A stretch of 33,509 nucleotides of DNA from Cyclobacteriaceae bacterium (GTDB lineage Bacteria; Bacteroidota; Bacteroidia; Cytophagales; Cyclobacteriaceae), in assembly GCA_947458585.1 (NCBI GenBank), contig CANGYY010000025.1, forward strand, positions 1-33,509, written 5' to 3'. The translations under genes were made by a program, and so were the position numbers. Shown one piece after another: positions 14,287 to 23,072 of this stretch; the first letter of the stretch is position 1; each line of letters begins with the position of its first letter. The notes under the pieces are model-generated. The model was given only the letters and a program-made list of their open reading frames with translations. It was not told the origin of the DNA and did not search any database.

Positions 14287-15983
14287 TGCAGTCCGAACTC
14301 GAATTAACACCGATCAAACGATTTTTCAACATTCTCAAAGAAGAGAAAAATCAAGTATATGCCATTTATTTCTATGCGGTCTTAAATGGATTGATTACAC
14401 TTTCCCTGCCTTTGGGGATTCAGGCTATTCTCAACTTTATTCTAGGAGGTAGGATAACCACTTCTTGGGTGATTTTGGTAATTATAGTGGCTGCTGGGGT
14501 GATTTTTGGAGGATTTCTGCAGATTTCCCAGTTGCAGATTATGGAAAAATTCCAGCAGCGAATTTTTTCTAAATCAGGCCTTTCCATTGCTTATCGCCTG
14601 CCACGCATCAAAACTGAGATCCTTCATGGAAAGTATGCGCCCGAAATAGTCAATCGTTTTTTTGATACGGTAAGCCTTCAAAAAGGGATGGCAAAAATCT
14701 TGATTGATTTCTCTTCAGCCCTTTTACAGGTAGTTTTTGGGCTCTTGTTGCTTTCCTTCTACCACCCAACTTTCATCCTATTTGGATTAGGTCTTTTTGG
14801 AATTTTAGGGATGATCTTTTATTTCACTGCTCCTCGGGGCATGGATACCGCAGTAAAGGAGTCCTCCTATAAATACAAAACTGCCTATTGGTTGGAAGAA
14901 GTTGGGAGAACGCTCAATTCCTTTAAGTTGGTGGGCACCACCAACCTGCCCGTGCTTCGTGCAGACAAACTGATTCAAAAATACATCGAGTTTCGTTCCC
15001 AGCACTTTAACGTATTGATTTTCCAATATAAAGTAATGGTTGGATTTAAGGTGTTGATTGTGACCAGTTTGTTGCTCGCAGGTAGTTTCCTATTGATCAA
15101 TGATCAGATTTCGATTGGACAATTTGTTGCGGCAGAAGTGATCATTGTCTTGGTGGTCAATTCGGTAGAGAAACTTATTCTTTCGCTGGAGTCGGTTTAC
15201 GACACCTTGGTTTCAGTTGACAAATTGGGACAGATCATGGATTTGGATTTGGAGCACCACGAGCCTAATGAAAAAGTAATCGAATCGACTACCGAAGGCT
15301 TAAAGTTCGGAATGGAAAACGTGGTTTTTCAACCTGCAGATGCGCTCTATCCAATTTTAAATGGCGTCTCTTTGACCATTGACCCTGGAAAGAAAGTAGT
15401 GGTCACAGGTCAAAGTGGAAGTGGTAAAAGTGCAATGATGGCCTTGTTTGCTGGTCTTTACGAGCAATATCAAGGCAATGTGCTTGTCAATGATTTGTCA
15501 TTGGAATACATTAACCTCGAAAAATTTAGAGGGATGGTGGGTGATTTTTTGGAACTGCAACAAATTTTTCACGGTACGATCCTAGAGAACATTTGCATGG
15601 GCCGAAGTCACGAAGAAGGACATCTTGCCGAAATTTTAGAGTTAGTAGGCTTGAAAGATTACATCTATCATGCGCCTTTGGGATTGGAAACTCAACTTCA
15701 GCCAGAAGGTAAAGGCTTGGCAAAGACCATTGCTTTTCAGATTATTTTGGCAAGAGGATTAATGGGAAATCCAAAGGCTTTAATCATGGAAAATGTACTG
15801 AACTATGTGGATCCTACCGTGAAAGCACGTGTCATCGAGTACCTTATGAAAGGTTCTTGGACGCTACTGATGATCTCGGATGAACCGCAGGTGCAAGCGC
15901 TTGCTGATGAAGTGATTTTCATGGAAAAAGGAAAGTTGGCTTTTCAGGGGAACTACGAAAACTTTAAAAGATTTAAAAAATAA
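14286..15983 (+). CDS. ABC half-transporter (permease plus nucleotide-binding domain) with degenerate ATPase motifs
   Basis: A 565-aa protein with an N-terminal membrane domain (about 20-300, five to six spans) and a C-terminal ABC domain (about 338-565). It resembles type 1 exporters of the HlyB kind without a peptidase domain. Walker A is intact (GQSGSGKS, 375-382). By alignment to the usual exporter pattern, the other motifs are altered. The Q-loop Gln appears as Glu423, LSGGQ as LAKTI (478-482), the Walker B Asp-Glu as Glu502-Asn503, and the switch His as Asp532. The D-loop Asp509 remains. Such a domain may bind but poorly hydrolyse ATP, unless it pairs with another subunit. The gene overlaps the TetR gene by one base and lies 6 nt before the HlyD gene. 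No frameshift is seen, so it is an intact but divergent protein. Confidence 0.88.
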   Translation: MQSELELTPIKRFFNILKEEKNQVYAIYFYAVLNGLITLSLPLGIQAILNFILGGRITTSWVILVIIVAAGVIFGGFLQISQLQIMEKFQQRIFSKSGLSIAYRLPRIKTEILHGKYAPEIVNRFFDTVSLQKGMAKILIDFSSALLQVVFGLLLLSFYHPTFILFGLGLFGILGMIFYFTAPRGMDTAVKESSYKYKTAYWLEEVGRTLNSFKLVGTTNLPVLRADKLIQKYIEFRSQHFNVLIFQYKVMVGFKVLIVTSLLLAGSFLLINDQISIGQFVAAEVIIVLVVNSVEKLILSLESVYDTLVSVDKLGQIMDLDLEHHEPNEKVIESTTEGLKFGMENVVFQPADALYPILNGVSLTIDPGKKVVVTGQSGSGKSAMMALFAGLYEQYQGNVLVNDLSLEYINLEKFRGMVGDFLELQQIFHGTILENICMGRSHEEGHLAEILELVGLKDYIYHAPLGLETQLQPEGKGLAKTIAFQIILARGLMGNPKALIMENVLNYVDPTVKARVIEYLMKGSWTLLMISDEPQVQALADEVIFMEKGKLAFQGNYENFKRFKK

Positions 15984-15989
15984 AGGGCC

Positions 15990-17345
15990 ATGTTGAATAT
16001 TTCTAAGAATACCATCAAGGAAACGCTACCCTTTAATGGGGCTAAAAGTTTGGTCATCACCCTTCCGAATAAGGAAAGTAGGAAAAGGCTGAAAATTTTA
16101 GGCTGGATGATAGTTGTATTTTTCCTAATGTTATTTCTTCCATGGACGCAGAATATTCGCTCCAAGGGGATGGTGACTGCCCTTCGCCCTGATCAGCGAC
16201 CGCAGACGATTCATTCCATTATTGCTGGACGAATCGAAAAGTGGTATGTGGCAGAAGGTGACTATGTTGCCGCAGGAGATACCATTTTGAGAATCTCTGA
16301 AATAAAGGACGAGTATTTTGATCCCTTGTTACTTCCTCGAACTCAGCAGCAGGTAGATGCCAAGGCCAGTGCTGCTGAATCTTATGGAGAGAAGGTAGGT
16401 GCATTGGAGAACCAAATTTCCGCACTGGAGCAAAACAACATTTTGAAACTGCAGCAGGCCAGAAACAATTTGAAGATTGCGGAATTGAAAGTGCAGTCGG
16501 ATAGCATGGAACTGGTTCAAGCCAAAGTCAATTTCGACATTGGAAAGTACCAATTGGATCGTGCCGAGCAACTATTGAAGGAAGGATTGATTTCTGTGAC
16601 AACTTTAGAAGGTAGAAGGCTTAAGTTTCAAGAGGTTCAAGCCAAATTGATTGGTTCTGAAAACAAATTTTTGAGTAGTAAGAATGAATTTATTACCTCA
16701 CGAATTGATTTAAGTGCGATTGATAACGAATTTAAGGACAAGGTAGCCAAGGCAAATGCTGACATGTATACGGCCATGTCTAGTCAATTTGATGCGGAAG
16801 CAACAGTTACCAAGCTTGAAAACCAGTACTCCAACTATGCGCAGCGCTCTCAGTACCGCTACATTTTGGCTCCGCAAAATGGTTACATAGCCAAAGCTAT
16901 TCAGGTGGGTATTGGTGAAACGATTAAGGAGGGGGCTGAGATTGTAAACATTGTTCCTGCAGATGCAGAATTGGCTGTAGAGATGTATGTTCAGCCGGTA
17001 GACTTGCCCTTAATTCAACCAGGAAATAAGGTCCGATTCATCTTTGATGGTTGGCCTGCCATTGTCTTCTCAGGTTGGCCTCAGCTATCCAACGGTACCT
17101 TTGGTGGGGTGGTGATTGCCATTGACCAGTTTGCAGGTCCGACGAACCAGTACCGTGTGTTGGTAACTCAGGATCCAGAAGAAGATAAATGGCCCGATCT
17201 ATTGCGTATGGGTTCGGGCGCTGAGGGAATAGCCTTGTTTAACGATGTACCTGTCTGGTATGAAATCTGGCGTCAACTCAATGGCTTCCCTGCAGATTAT
17301 TATTCTCAAGAAGAAAAAGATAAAACCGCTTCCGCGACGAAATGA
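15990..17345 (+). CDS. HlyD-family periplasmic adaptor (membrane fusion protein)
   Basis: A 451-aa adaptor linking an inner-membrane transporter to an outer-membrane channel. A short cytoplasmic N-terminus precedes one membrane anchor (about 35-52). A biotinyl-lipoyl-like half follows (SIIAGRIEKWYVAEGDYVAAGDTILRI in outline; key part EGDYVAAGDTI). A long alpha-helical hairpin rich in Gln, Glu and Lys spans about 115-285, then the second lipoyl half (RYILAPQNGYIAKAIQVGIGE in outline) and a beta-barrel region. It starts 6 nt after the ABC gene, and its TGA overlaps the next ATG (ATGA). The operon thus encodes a complete tripartite exporter; the cargo is unknown. Confidence 0.9.
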   Translation: MLNISKNTIKETLPFNGAKSLVITLPNKESRKRLKILGWMIVVFFLMLFLPWTQNIRSKGMVTALRPDQRPQTIHSIIAGRIEKWYVAEGDYVAAGDTILRISEIKDEYFDPLLLPRTQQQVDAKASAAESYGEKVGALENQISALEQNNILKLQQARNNLKIAELKVQSDSMELVQAKVNFDIGKYQLDRAEQLLKEGLISVTTLEGRRLKFQEVQAKLIGSENKFLSSKNEFITSRIDLSAIDNEFKDKVAKANADMYTAMSSQFDAEATVTKLENQYSNYAQRSQYRYILAPQNGYIAKAIQVGIGETIKEGAEIVNIVPADAELAVEMYVQPVDLPLIQPGNKVRFIFDGWPAIVFSGWPQLSNGTFGGVVIAIDQFAGPTNQYRVLVTQDPEEDKWPDLLRMGSGAEGIALFNDVPVWYEIWRQLNGFPADYYSQEEKDKTASATK

Positions 17346-18730
17346 AAAAGGTAGGACTATTCCTCTTCTGGCTATTGGCTTCTACTTCGCTTTTTGCGCA
17401 GGAAGGCCAACGATTAAGTTTTGAAGACTACATGCAATGGGTGCAAGACTACCATCCCATCGCCATTCAAGCCGATCTTAACCTGCGTTTAGGGCAAATG
17501 GAGGTTCGCAAGGCTCGTGGTGGTTTTGATCCCATGTTGTACGGCAATTTGGATAAAAAGGAATTTAAACAATCCACTTACTTCGAAAAAAGAGAGGCTG
17601 GACTGGTTGTGCCAACTTGGATGGGTGTGGAGTTGATGGGCAGTTTTGAACAAAACAATGGGGCTTATCTCAATTCAGAAAGTGCAGTACCCACCAATGG
17701 CTTATTTTCTGCAGGCGCAGCAGTAAACCTAGGTCAAGGATTGATCCTCGACGATCGACGTGCTACGCTACAAAAGGCGCAACTGTACGAGCAAGCCACG
17801 GAGGTGGAGCGCCTTAATTTTAGAAATGAACTCAATTTGCAGGCAACTGCTGCGTATTGGAAGTGGGCAGCGGCCTATGAAAACAAATTGGTTCTGGAAG
17901 AAGGAGTAAAGCTTGCAAAAATTCGATACGATGGCGTTAAGCGGAGTTTTGAACTTGGGGAGCAAGCAGCTATTGATACCGTAGAAGCCTTGTCTCAATT
18001 GCTCAATCGGCAGTACCGATTGCAACTTGCGGAGAATTCCTTTTTTGAAAACACGCAGGTGCTCAATACTTACTTATGGAATGAATCGGGTGAACCCATG
18101 CTTTTGGAGTCGGCTGTGATTCCTCAAGCGCTCTCTCAATTTCTGAATGCCGCGCCAGAAGCCGAAGAGTTGCGAGCCTTGGTGGGCAGACATCCTGAGT
18201 TACTCCTCACTGATTTTGATTTGGCAAGTTTGAACGTAGAAAGGCGTTTAAAGACGCAGGAATTGCTTCCTGTGGTCAAGTTGAAGTACAACTTCCTGAC
18301 TGAGACTGTAGCGGATGCTCAGCCTTCGCCGCTTTTTGAGAATAATTACAAATGGGGAGTTTCTGTCTACACGCCTTTGCTATTGCGGAAAACTCGGGGA
18401 GATTTGGGAAGTACCAAAGCCAAAATTGAAATCAAGCAAACTGGAAGAAATTTAAAAGAGCAGCAACTCAGAACGAAGTTGGAGACAGAACTCAACTCTT
18501 GGAATGTGTTGAATCAACAGGTGCGTACACTCGCTGAAAATGTGAAAAGTCTGGAAGCACTACTTACTGGGGAGACGAGACGCTTTGAAATCGGAGAAAG
18601 CAGTTTATTCTTGGTGAATGCTCGGGAAGTGGCCGTTTTTGATTCAAGAGTTACCTTGAATGACCTATCTGCCAAACTCCAAATTGCTTTTGCCAAAACC
18701 CGTTTTGCAGCGGGACTTGGATTTGATTAG
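17342..18730 (+). CDS. TolC-family outer-membrane efflux protein
   Basis: A 462-aa outer-membrane protein with a cleavable signal peptide (about 1-20, ending SLFAQ). The mature part has the repeated long-helix architecture of TolC/OEP proteins, including LNLRLGQMEVRKARGGFDP and a second repeat late in the protein (VEALSQLLNRQYRLQLAENS and EIGESSLFLVNAREVAVFDS are matching helix segments). It would provide the outer-membrane duct for the HlyD/ABC pair encoded immediately upstream, with which it overlaps by 4 nt. It ends only 2 nt from the stop codon of the convergent uxaB gene, and no hairpin terminator is seen between them. Confidence 0.9.
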   Translation: MKKVGLFLFWLLASTSLFAQEGQRLSFEDYMQWVQDYHPIAIQADLNLRLGQMEVRKARGGFDPMLYGNLDKKEFKQSTYFEKREAGLVVPTWMGVELMGSFEQNNGAYLNSESAVPTNGLFSAGAAVNLGQGLILDDRRATLQKAQLYEQATEVERLNFRNELNLQATAAYWKWAAAYENKLVLEEGVKLAKIRYDGVKRSFELGEQAAIDTVEALSQLLNRQYRLQLAENSFFENTQVLNTYLWNESGEPMLLESAVIPQALSQFLNAAPEAEELRALVGRHPELLLTDFDLASLNVERRLKTQELLPVVKLKYNFLTETVADAQPSPLFENNYKWGVSVYTPLLLRKTRGDLGSTKAKIEIKQTGRNLKEQQLRTKLETELNSWNVLNQQVRTLAENVKSLEALLTGETRRFEIGESSLFLVNAREVAVFDSRVTLNDLSAKLQIAFAKTRFAAGLGFD

Positions 18731-18732
18731 AA

Positions 18733-20040
18733 TTAAGTTGGAAGTGTGAGCAGGAGGTTGCTGTAGGCTATTTTTAGACTTTCCTGATCTTCAAAATCAA
18801 ACAAATCTTTACTGGCAAGCATGACTTTATCCAGTTCTGATCCCTTTGCTTGTTGAAGTTTATTGAAATAAGAGAGCGTTTCTTCCGTGTCTTGCATTTG
18901 ATGCGGTAGTCTCAAATAGCAAAGAATTAGGGCGACCAATCCTTGGCTGATATAGGGGGGCAAGGCCCCATTTTTTTTCAAATAAAACTGTCCGATCGGA
19001 GCAAGTCTCATTTTGAATTTGGATACCGACTGGAAAGAGATCGAGCGAAGTGAATGTGCTGTAAAAGGATTGGAGAATCGTTCAAGTACCTTGGAAGCAT
19101 AGTCTCGCAGTGAGTCCAAAGGTTGATTTAGGAAGGGAAAAATTTCTTCTTCCAAAAGCAAATAAAGTTCGGCCAGCCTAGAGGAATCCTTCAAGTAGTC
19201 TGCCACTGTTTCGAGTTGGAGGAGCATGCCTTTGGCCGCAAGGTAAGTATGCAATCCGTTAAGAATACTGATTTTTCGTTGTGAATAGGGTAGAAGGGAT
19301 TCAGTGAGCAATACTCCTTTACAGGCTTTAAATGGGAGTTTGTCTAAAGATGCCGCATTTCCCTCAATTCCCCAGAAAAGATAGGGTTCCACCTGTACCG
19401 TATAGGGGGCAGCCGTGTCTAACTGCTTGGGAAATCCAGGGACAATCCGATCTACCAATGTATTGTGAAAGGTGCATTTTTGATCTATCCAAAATAGAAA
19501 ATGGGCTGGAAAAAGGAATTCTGCTGCTTTTCTTTGGATTAAATCTTTCAAAAGAGCTCCATTGTTGGGGATCAACTCGCAAGGAAGTAGGACCGTTTCC
19601 AATTCTGGAGCATGTTCAAAACGAGCGTAAAGCCATTTCGTGAGCCTTCCTACAAAGGAACTTGGAATTTTCTTCGTTTGGTCTTCCTTTTTCCATTCCA
19701 AACCCGCTTCGGTGACATTGGAAATCAGCCAACGTAACTCCGGTTCAAGGGCAAGGGAAATGAATTGATCGTAATCATGGGGAAGTCGAAGCCCGGCCGA
19801 AATGCAGGAAATAGACTGTGTTTTTTCAATTCTTTCGCCTTCCCCAATTCCTGCAACATATACCGAGTAGGCAAAATTTTGCAAGCGCAGCCCTTCAAGG
19901 TTTGCGCTATTCGTACTTTGAACAAGACAAACGTGTAGGGAATCTCCGTTTTGATTCAGTTCCTGTATCATGGGCTCAATGAAGCCACGAAGAAAATTTC
20001 CTGTACCAAATTGGAGAACTTGTATCTTTGACTTGTTCAT
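18733..20040 (-). CDS. uxaB: Tagaturonate reductase (altronate oxidoreductase)
   Basis: Reduces D-tagaturonate to D-altronate with NADH, the second step of galacturonate breakdown. The 435-aa protein belongs to the mannitol dehydrogenase superfamily. The N-terminal nucleotide-binding region opens with VLQFGTGNFLRGF, the UxaB variant of the family motif. The central FHNTLVDRIVPG matches the family, and the catalytic region KISILNGLHTYLAAKG holds Lys256, Asn261 and His264. E. coli UxaB is about 50 residues longer. Fructuronate reductase (UxuB) is the main alternative, but the neighbouring altronate dehydratase favours UxaB. The gene points away from the KDG genes and is divergent to a DUF1330 gene 37 nt away. 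Confidence 0.88.
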   Translation of the reverse strand: MNKSKIQVLQFGTGNFLRGFIEPMIQELNQNGDSLHVCLVQSTNSANLEGLRLQNFAYSVYVAGIGEGERIEKTQSISCISAGLRLPHDYDQFISLALEPELRWLISNVTEAGLEWKKEDQTKKIPSSFVGRLTKWLYARFEHAPELETVLLPCELIPNNGALLKDLIQRKAAEFLFPAHFLFWIDQKCTFHNTLVDRIVPGFPKQLDTAAPYTVQVEPYLFWGIEGNAASLDKLPFKACKGVLLTESLLPYSQRKISILNGLHTYLAAKGMLLQLETVADYLKDSSRLAELYLLLEEEIFPFLNQPLDSLRDYASKVLERFSNPFTAHSLRSISFQSVSKFKMRLAPIGQFYLKKNGALPPYISQGLVALILCYLRLPHQMQDTEETLSYFNKLQQAKGSELDKVMLASKDLFDFEDQESLKIAYSNLLLTLPT

Positions 20041-20077
20041 ATCTTGCTTGTCAAATTCAAAAGAAACCCTGAATTGT

Positions 20078-20362
20078 ATGCCTGCTTACATACTTGCTGA
20101 GGTAGCGATCCATGATGCTACCATTTACGAAGAGTACAAAAAAAGAACCCCTGCTGTATTGGAGGCTTTTGAAGGAAAATTTCTGATGAGAGGCTTGCCT
20201 GTGCAGGCTTTGGAAGGAAGTTGGGATCATGATCGTCTGGTGCTTTTGGAGTTTCCAACTCGAGAGAAAGCCTTGGCTTGGTACCATTCTACCGAATACC
20301 AAGAGGCGAAGGGGATCCGGGATAAGGCTTCCAAGGCTAGATTTTTGTTAATTGGTGAATAG
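20078..20362 (+). CDS. DUF1330 family protein
   Basis: A 94-aa cytoplasmic protein with the ferredoxin-like (dimeric alpha-beta barrel) DUF1330 pattern. It begins MPAYILAEVAIHDATIYEEY, continues with KFLMRGLPVQALEGSWDHDRLVLLEF (outline), and ends with AWYHSTEYQEAKGIRDKAS. The length is the family norm. I chose the ATG at 20078; an open upstream extension to 19970 overlaps the divergent uxaB start and has no family similarity. It sits between uxaB and uxaA but on the opposite strand. Its biochemical role is unknown; location suggests, but does not prove, a link to uronate metabolism. Confidence 0.88.
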   Translation: MPAYILAEVAIHDATIYEEYKKRTPAVLEAFEGKFLMRGLPVQALEGSWDHDRLVLLEFPTREKALAWYHSTEYQEAKGIRDKASKARFLLIGE

Positions 20363-20404
20363 GCTAGGCCTAGATTGACAAATAAAAACTGTAGGGAATT
20401 CAGT

Positions 20405-22030
20405 TTAAAGGGAAACACCTCTTTTCCAAGGGATAAAGTCAAAGTTTCGTTTTTCTTCTGCCTTAGTTTGCATTCTTCCACTTGCCACCTCAATCAATAA
20501 TTCCAATAGCTTTTCTCCAGAAGTTTCGGGCGTATCCTCCCCAGAAATAATGGTTCCCGCATTGAAATCGATTATATCTGGCATTTTTTCAGCCAACTTG
20601 GTATTGGAAGAGACCTTGATTACCGGACTGATGGGATTACCTGTTGGGGTACCTAGCCCGGTGGTGAAAAGAATCAAGTTGGCCCCACTTCCAGCGAGGG
20701 CGGTGGTGCTTTCTACGTCATTACCTGGGGTACACAATAGGTTGAGTCCGGTAGTTTTAATGTATTCTGGATAATCCAAGACATCGGAAATGGTGGAAGT
20801 CCCCCCTTTTTTTGCGGCTCCACAAGATTTGATGGCATCGGTCAGCAATCCATCCTTGATATTGCCGGGGCTAGGATTTTTGTCAAAGCCACTTCCAACT
20901 CGCTTGGCGGAGGCATTATAGGTTTCCATGAGTTGGATGAATTTTTCCGCCAAATCTCGACTTTGGCATCGGTTAATCAACTCTTGCTCGGCGCCACACA
21001 ACTCGGGAAACTCAGATAAAATGGCTGTGCCACCCAGTGCTACGATCAAATCAGACACCTGTCCGAGCGTTGGATTTGCTGAAATCCCAGAAAACCCATC
21101 GGAACCGCCGCATTCAAGGCCAATCACGAGTTTGCTTAATGGTGCCGGTTCTCTGAAGCAGCGATTGGCAATTCGCAATCCTTCTACAGTTTTTTGAACT
21201 GCCTTTGAAAGCAGGTTATGGGTGGTACCTTCTTGTTGTTGCTCACAAATAAACACGGGCTTCTGGCAATTTAGTCGAGCCAGCTTCTCCTGTAGAATGG
21301 AAACTTGGGCATTTTGGCAGCCTAGGCTGAGTACTGTGGCTCCTGCGACATTGGGATGATGAATGTATCCTGCCAGTAAGCCACAAAGAGCGTCTGCATC
21401 GTCTCGAGTGCCTCCACAGCCTAGGGTATGGGTCAAAAATCGAATCCCATCTACCTGTGGAAATATTCGTTCATTTTCCCAAGAGGGAGTAGTTTCCTGT
21501 AGTGGAGTCATGCTGTCTTCTATCCCCGCTAGAAGTTGCTTGATTTGACGTTCGTAGGGATTGACTTGTGCAAATCCAAGTGTATTCTCAAAAGCGTCTT
21601 GTAGAAGTTTGATATTCGTGTTTTCGCAAAAAACCAAAGGGAGCACCAACCAGTAATTGGCTGTTCCAACTTGTCCATCTTCTCGCTTAAATCCTAAAAA
21701 TGTTTGGGAACTCCACTTCGTTACATCGGGCGCCTTTCTTGGTCTCGTCGCTTCTCCCAACTGGTATTTTTGAGTTTTGTGACGAATATTTCCTACGGTG
21801 AGAGCAGCACCTGTTGCAATGCTTTGCGTGACTTCGGCTACTACGGTGCCATACATGAATATTTCATCGCCAGGCTGAAAATTTTGAAGTGCAAATTTAT
21901 GTTTCGCTGGAACGTGTTCACGGATTTGAAGTTGGTGCTGTCCTAGTACCACCTGCTCACCTGGAGCAAGATCACAGAGGGCTACGCCCACATTGTCCAA
22001 AGAATCTAATAAAAGAGAGGTGTTATTCAT
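20405..22030 (-). CDS. uxaA: Altronate dehydratase
   Basis: Dehydrates D-altronate to 2-keto-3-deoxygluconate (KDG). The 541-aa protein has an N-terminal SAF domain (about 10-95, with DLAPGEQVVL and KHKFALQNFQPGDEIFMYG in outline). A UxaA/GarD-type catalytic region spans about 108-541. Diagnostic blocks are HTLGCGGTRDDADALCG, LGCQNAQ, GLECGGSDGFSGISANP and the late TTGLGTPTGNPISPVIKVSS. Bacteroidota forms are often somewhat longer than the 495-residue E. coli enzyme. D-galactarate dehydratase is a relative, but uxaB, kdgK and kdgA nearby support altronate. It is divergent from kdgK with 49 nt between the two start codons, a likely shared control region, although no clear operator or promoter is visible there. 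Confidence 0.92.
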   Translation of the reverse strand: MNNTSLLLDSLDNVGVALCDLAPGEQVVLGQHQLQIREHVPAKHKFALQNFQPGDEIFMYGTVVAEVTQSIATGAALTVGNIRHKTQKYQLGEATRPRKAPDVTKWSSQTFLGFKREDGQVGTANYWLVLPLVFCENTNIKLLQDAFENTLGFAQVNPYERQIKQLLAGIEDSMTPLQETTPSWENERIFPQVDGIRFLTHTLGCGGTRDDADALCGLLAGYIHHPNVAGATVLSLGCQNAQVSILQEKLARLNCQKPVFICEQQQEGTTHNLLSKAVQKTVEGLRIANRCFREPAPLSKLVIGLECGGSDGFSGISANPTLGQVSDLIVALGGTAILSEFPELCGAEQELINRCQSRDLAEKFIQLMETYNASAKRVGSGFDKNPSPGNIKDGLLTDAIKSCGAAKKGGTSTISDVLDYPEYIKTTGLNLLCTPGNDVESTTALAGSGANLILFTTGLGTPTGNPISPVIKVSSNTKLAEKMPDIIDFNAGTIISGEDTPETSGEKLLELLIEVASGRMQTKAEEKRNFDFIPWKRGVSL

Positions 22031-22079
22031 CGCAATTATTTCTTATTTTGGTCAAATTAGATAAAAATTTAATTCTTCT

Positions 22080-23072
22080 ATGAAGAAAATTGTGACCGTC
22101 GGTGAAGTAATGCTTCGCCTTAGTCCTCCTGGAAATCAACGATTTTTCCAAACGAATCAATTCGACCTTGAGTTTGGAGGTTCGGAGGCAAATGTAGCCG
22201 CTGCATTGGCCTACTGGGGTTTGGATGTAAGTCATTTAACTGCATTTCCTGATCATGAAATCGGTTGGGCCGCTGCAGGCAAACTTCGAAAATACGGCAT
22301 TGGTACCCGATTCATTAAGTTTATGCCAGGCCGGATGGGAGTTTATTTCCTAGAGCATGGCGCCATGCAACGAAGTTCACAAATAATTTATGATCGTGCC
22401 CATTCCGCATTTTCTCAGTTTACTGGGGAAGGATTAGATTGGGATTCCCTTCTAGATAATGTGTCCTGTGTGCATTGGTCCGGGATTACTCCAGCACTTT
22501 CTCAGGCTTGTGCAGATTTGACGCACCAACTCCTTATTCAAGCGAACAATAGGGGCATACTTGTTTGTGGCGATTTAAATTACCGAAGCAATTTGTGGCA
22601 GTATGGAAAAGCGCCGCATGAGGTCATGCCAAAGTTGATGGAGCTAAGTCAAGTAATGATTGCCGGAACACGCGACTTCAATCAATGCTTGAAGGAAGAT
22701 TTTGGATCTTTTCAAGAGGCAAAGCGAAAGGTATTTGATCGATTTTCAAATTTGGAGTTTTTGGTCAAAACCGACCGTGTTTCGCATAATTCTTCTGCCA
22801 ACGGCTTTTCTGCAAGTTTGTATACCCGGAAAAAGGCAATTGAATCCAAATCCTATGAGTTGACGCATATCGTGGACCGAGTGGGGTCTGGTGATGCCTT
22901 TGCTGCTGGATTAATTTATGGATTACTGCACCTGAAGCCCAAGGAAGCAATTGAGTTTGCCGTGGCGGCTGGAGTTTTAAAGCATAGTGTTCCTGGAGAT
23001 GTGTTGACCTGTTCTCTCCAAGAAATTCAGGAACTTGTTGCCGGTGGGGGAGCTGGAAAAATTAAACGATGA
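22080..23072 (+). CDS. kdgK: 2-keto-3-deoxygluconate kinase (PfkB family)
   Basis: Phosphorylates KDG to KDPG. The 330-aa protein starts with KIVTVGEVMLRLSPPG and has the PfkB signature region FGGSEANVAAALA (32-44). IYDRAHSAF is a segment I associate with KDG kinases, and the C-terminal DRVGSGDAFAAG supplies catalytic Asp272 and the anion hole. It is the first gene of a five-gene operon: its TGA overlaps the kdgA start (ATGATG), followed by the TRAP genes. Other PfkB sugar kinases are possible from sequence alone, but the direct coupling to KDPG aldolase and nearby UxaA make KDG the probable substrate. Confidence 0.92.
   Translation: MKKIVTVGEVMLRLSPPGNQRFFQTNQFDLEFGGSEANVAAALAYWGLDVSHLTAFPDHEIGWAAAGKLRKYGIGTRFIKFMPGRMGVYFLEHGAMQRSSQIIYDRAHSAFSQFTGEGLDWDSLLDNVSCVHWSGITPALSQACADLTHQLLIQANNRGILVCGDLNYRSNLWQYGKAPHEVMPKLMELSQVMIAGTRDFNQCLKEDFGSFQEAKRKVFDRFSNLEFLVKTDRVSHNSSANGFSASLYTRKKAIESKSYELTHIVDRVGSGDAFAAGLIYGLLHLKPKEAIEFAVAAGVLKHSVPGDVLTCSLQEIQELVAGGGAGKIKR

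Noticed and set aside
14286..15983. Possibility that the ABC gene is a pseudogene
   Set aside because: The frame is uninterrupted at full family length, is coupled to both neighbours, and keeps Walker A and the membrane domain, so divergence is more likely than decay.
19970..20077. Upstream extension of the DUF1330 gene
   Set aside because: Overlaps the uxaB start on the other strand and lies outside the family's normal length.
20364..20373. CTAGGCCTAG palindrome between DUF1330 and uxaA
   Set aside because: Short, with no loop or T run, and between two convergent stops; chance is enough to explain it.
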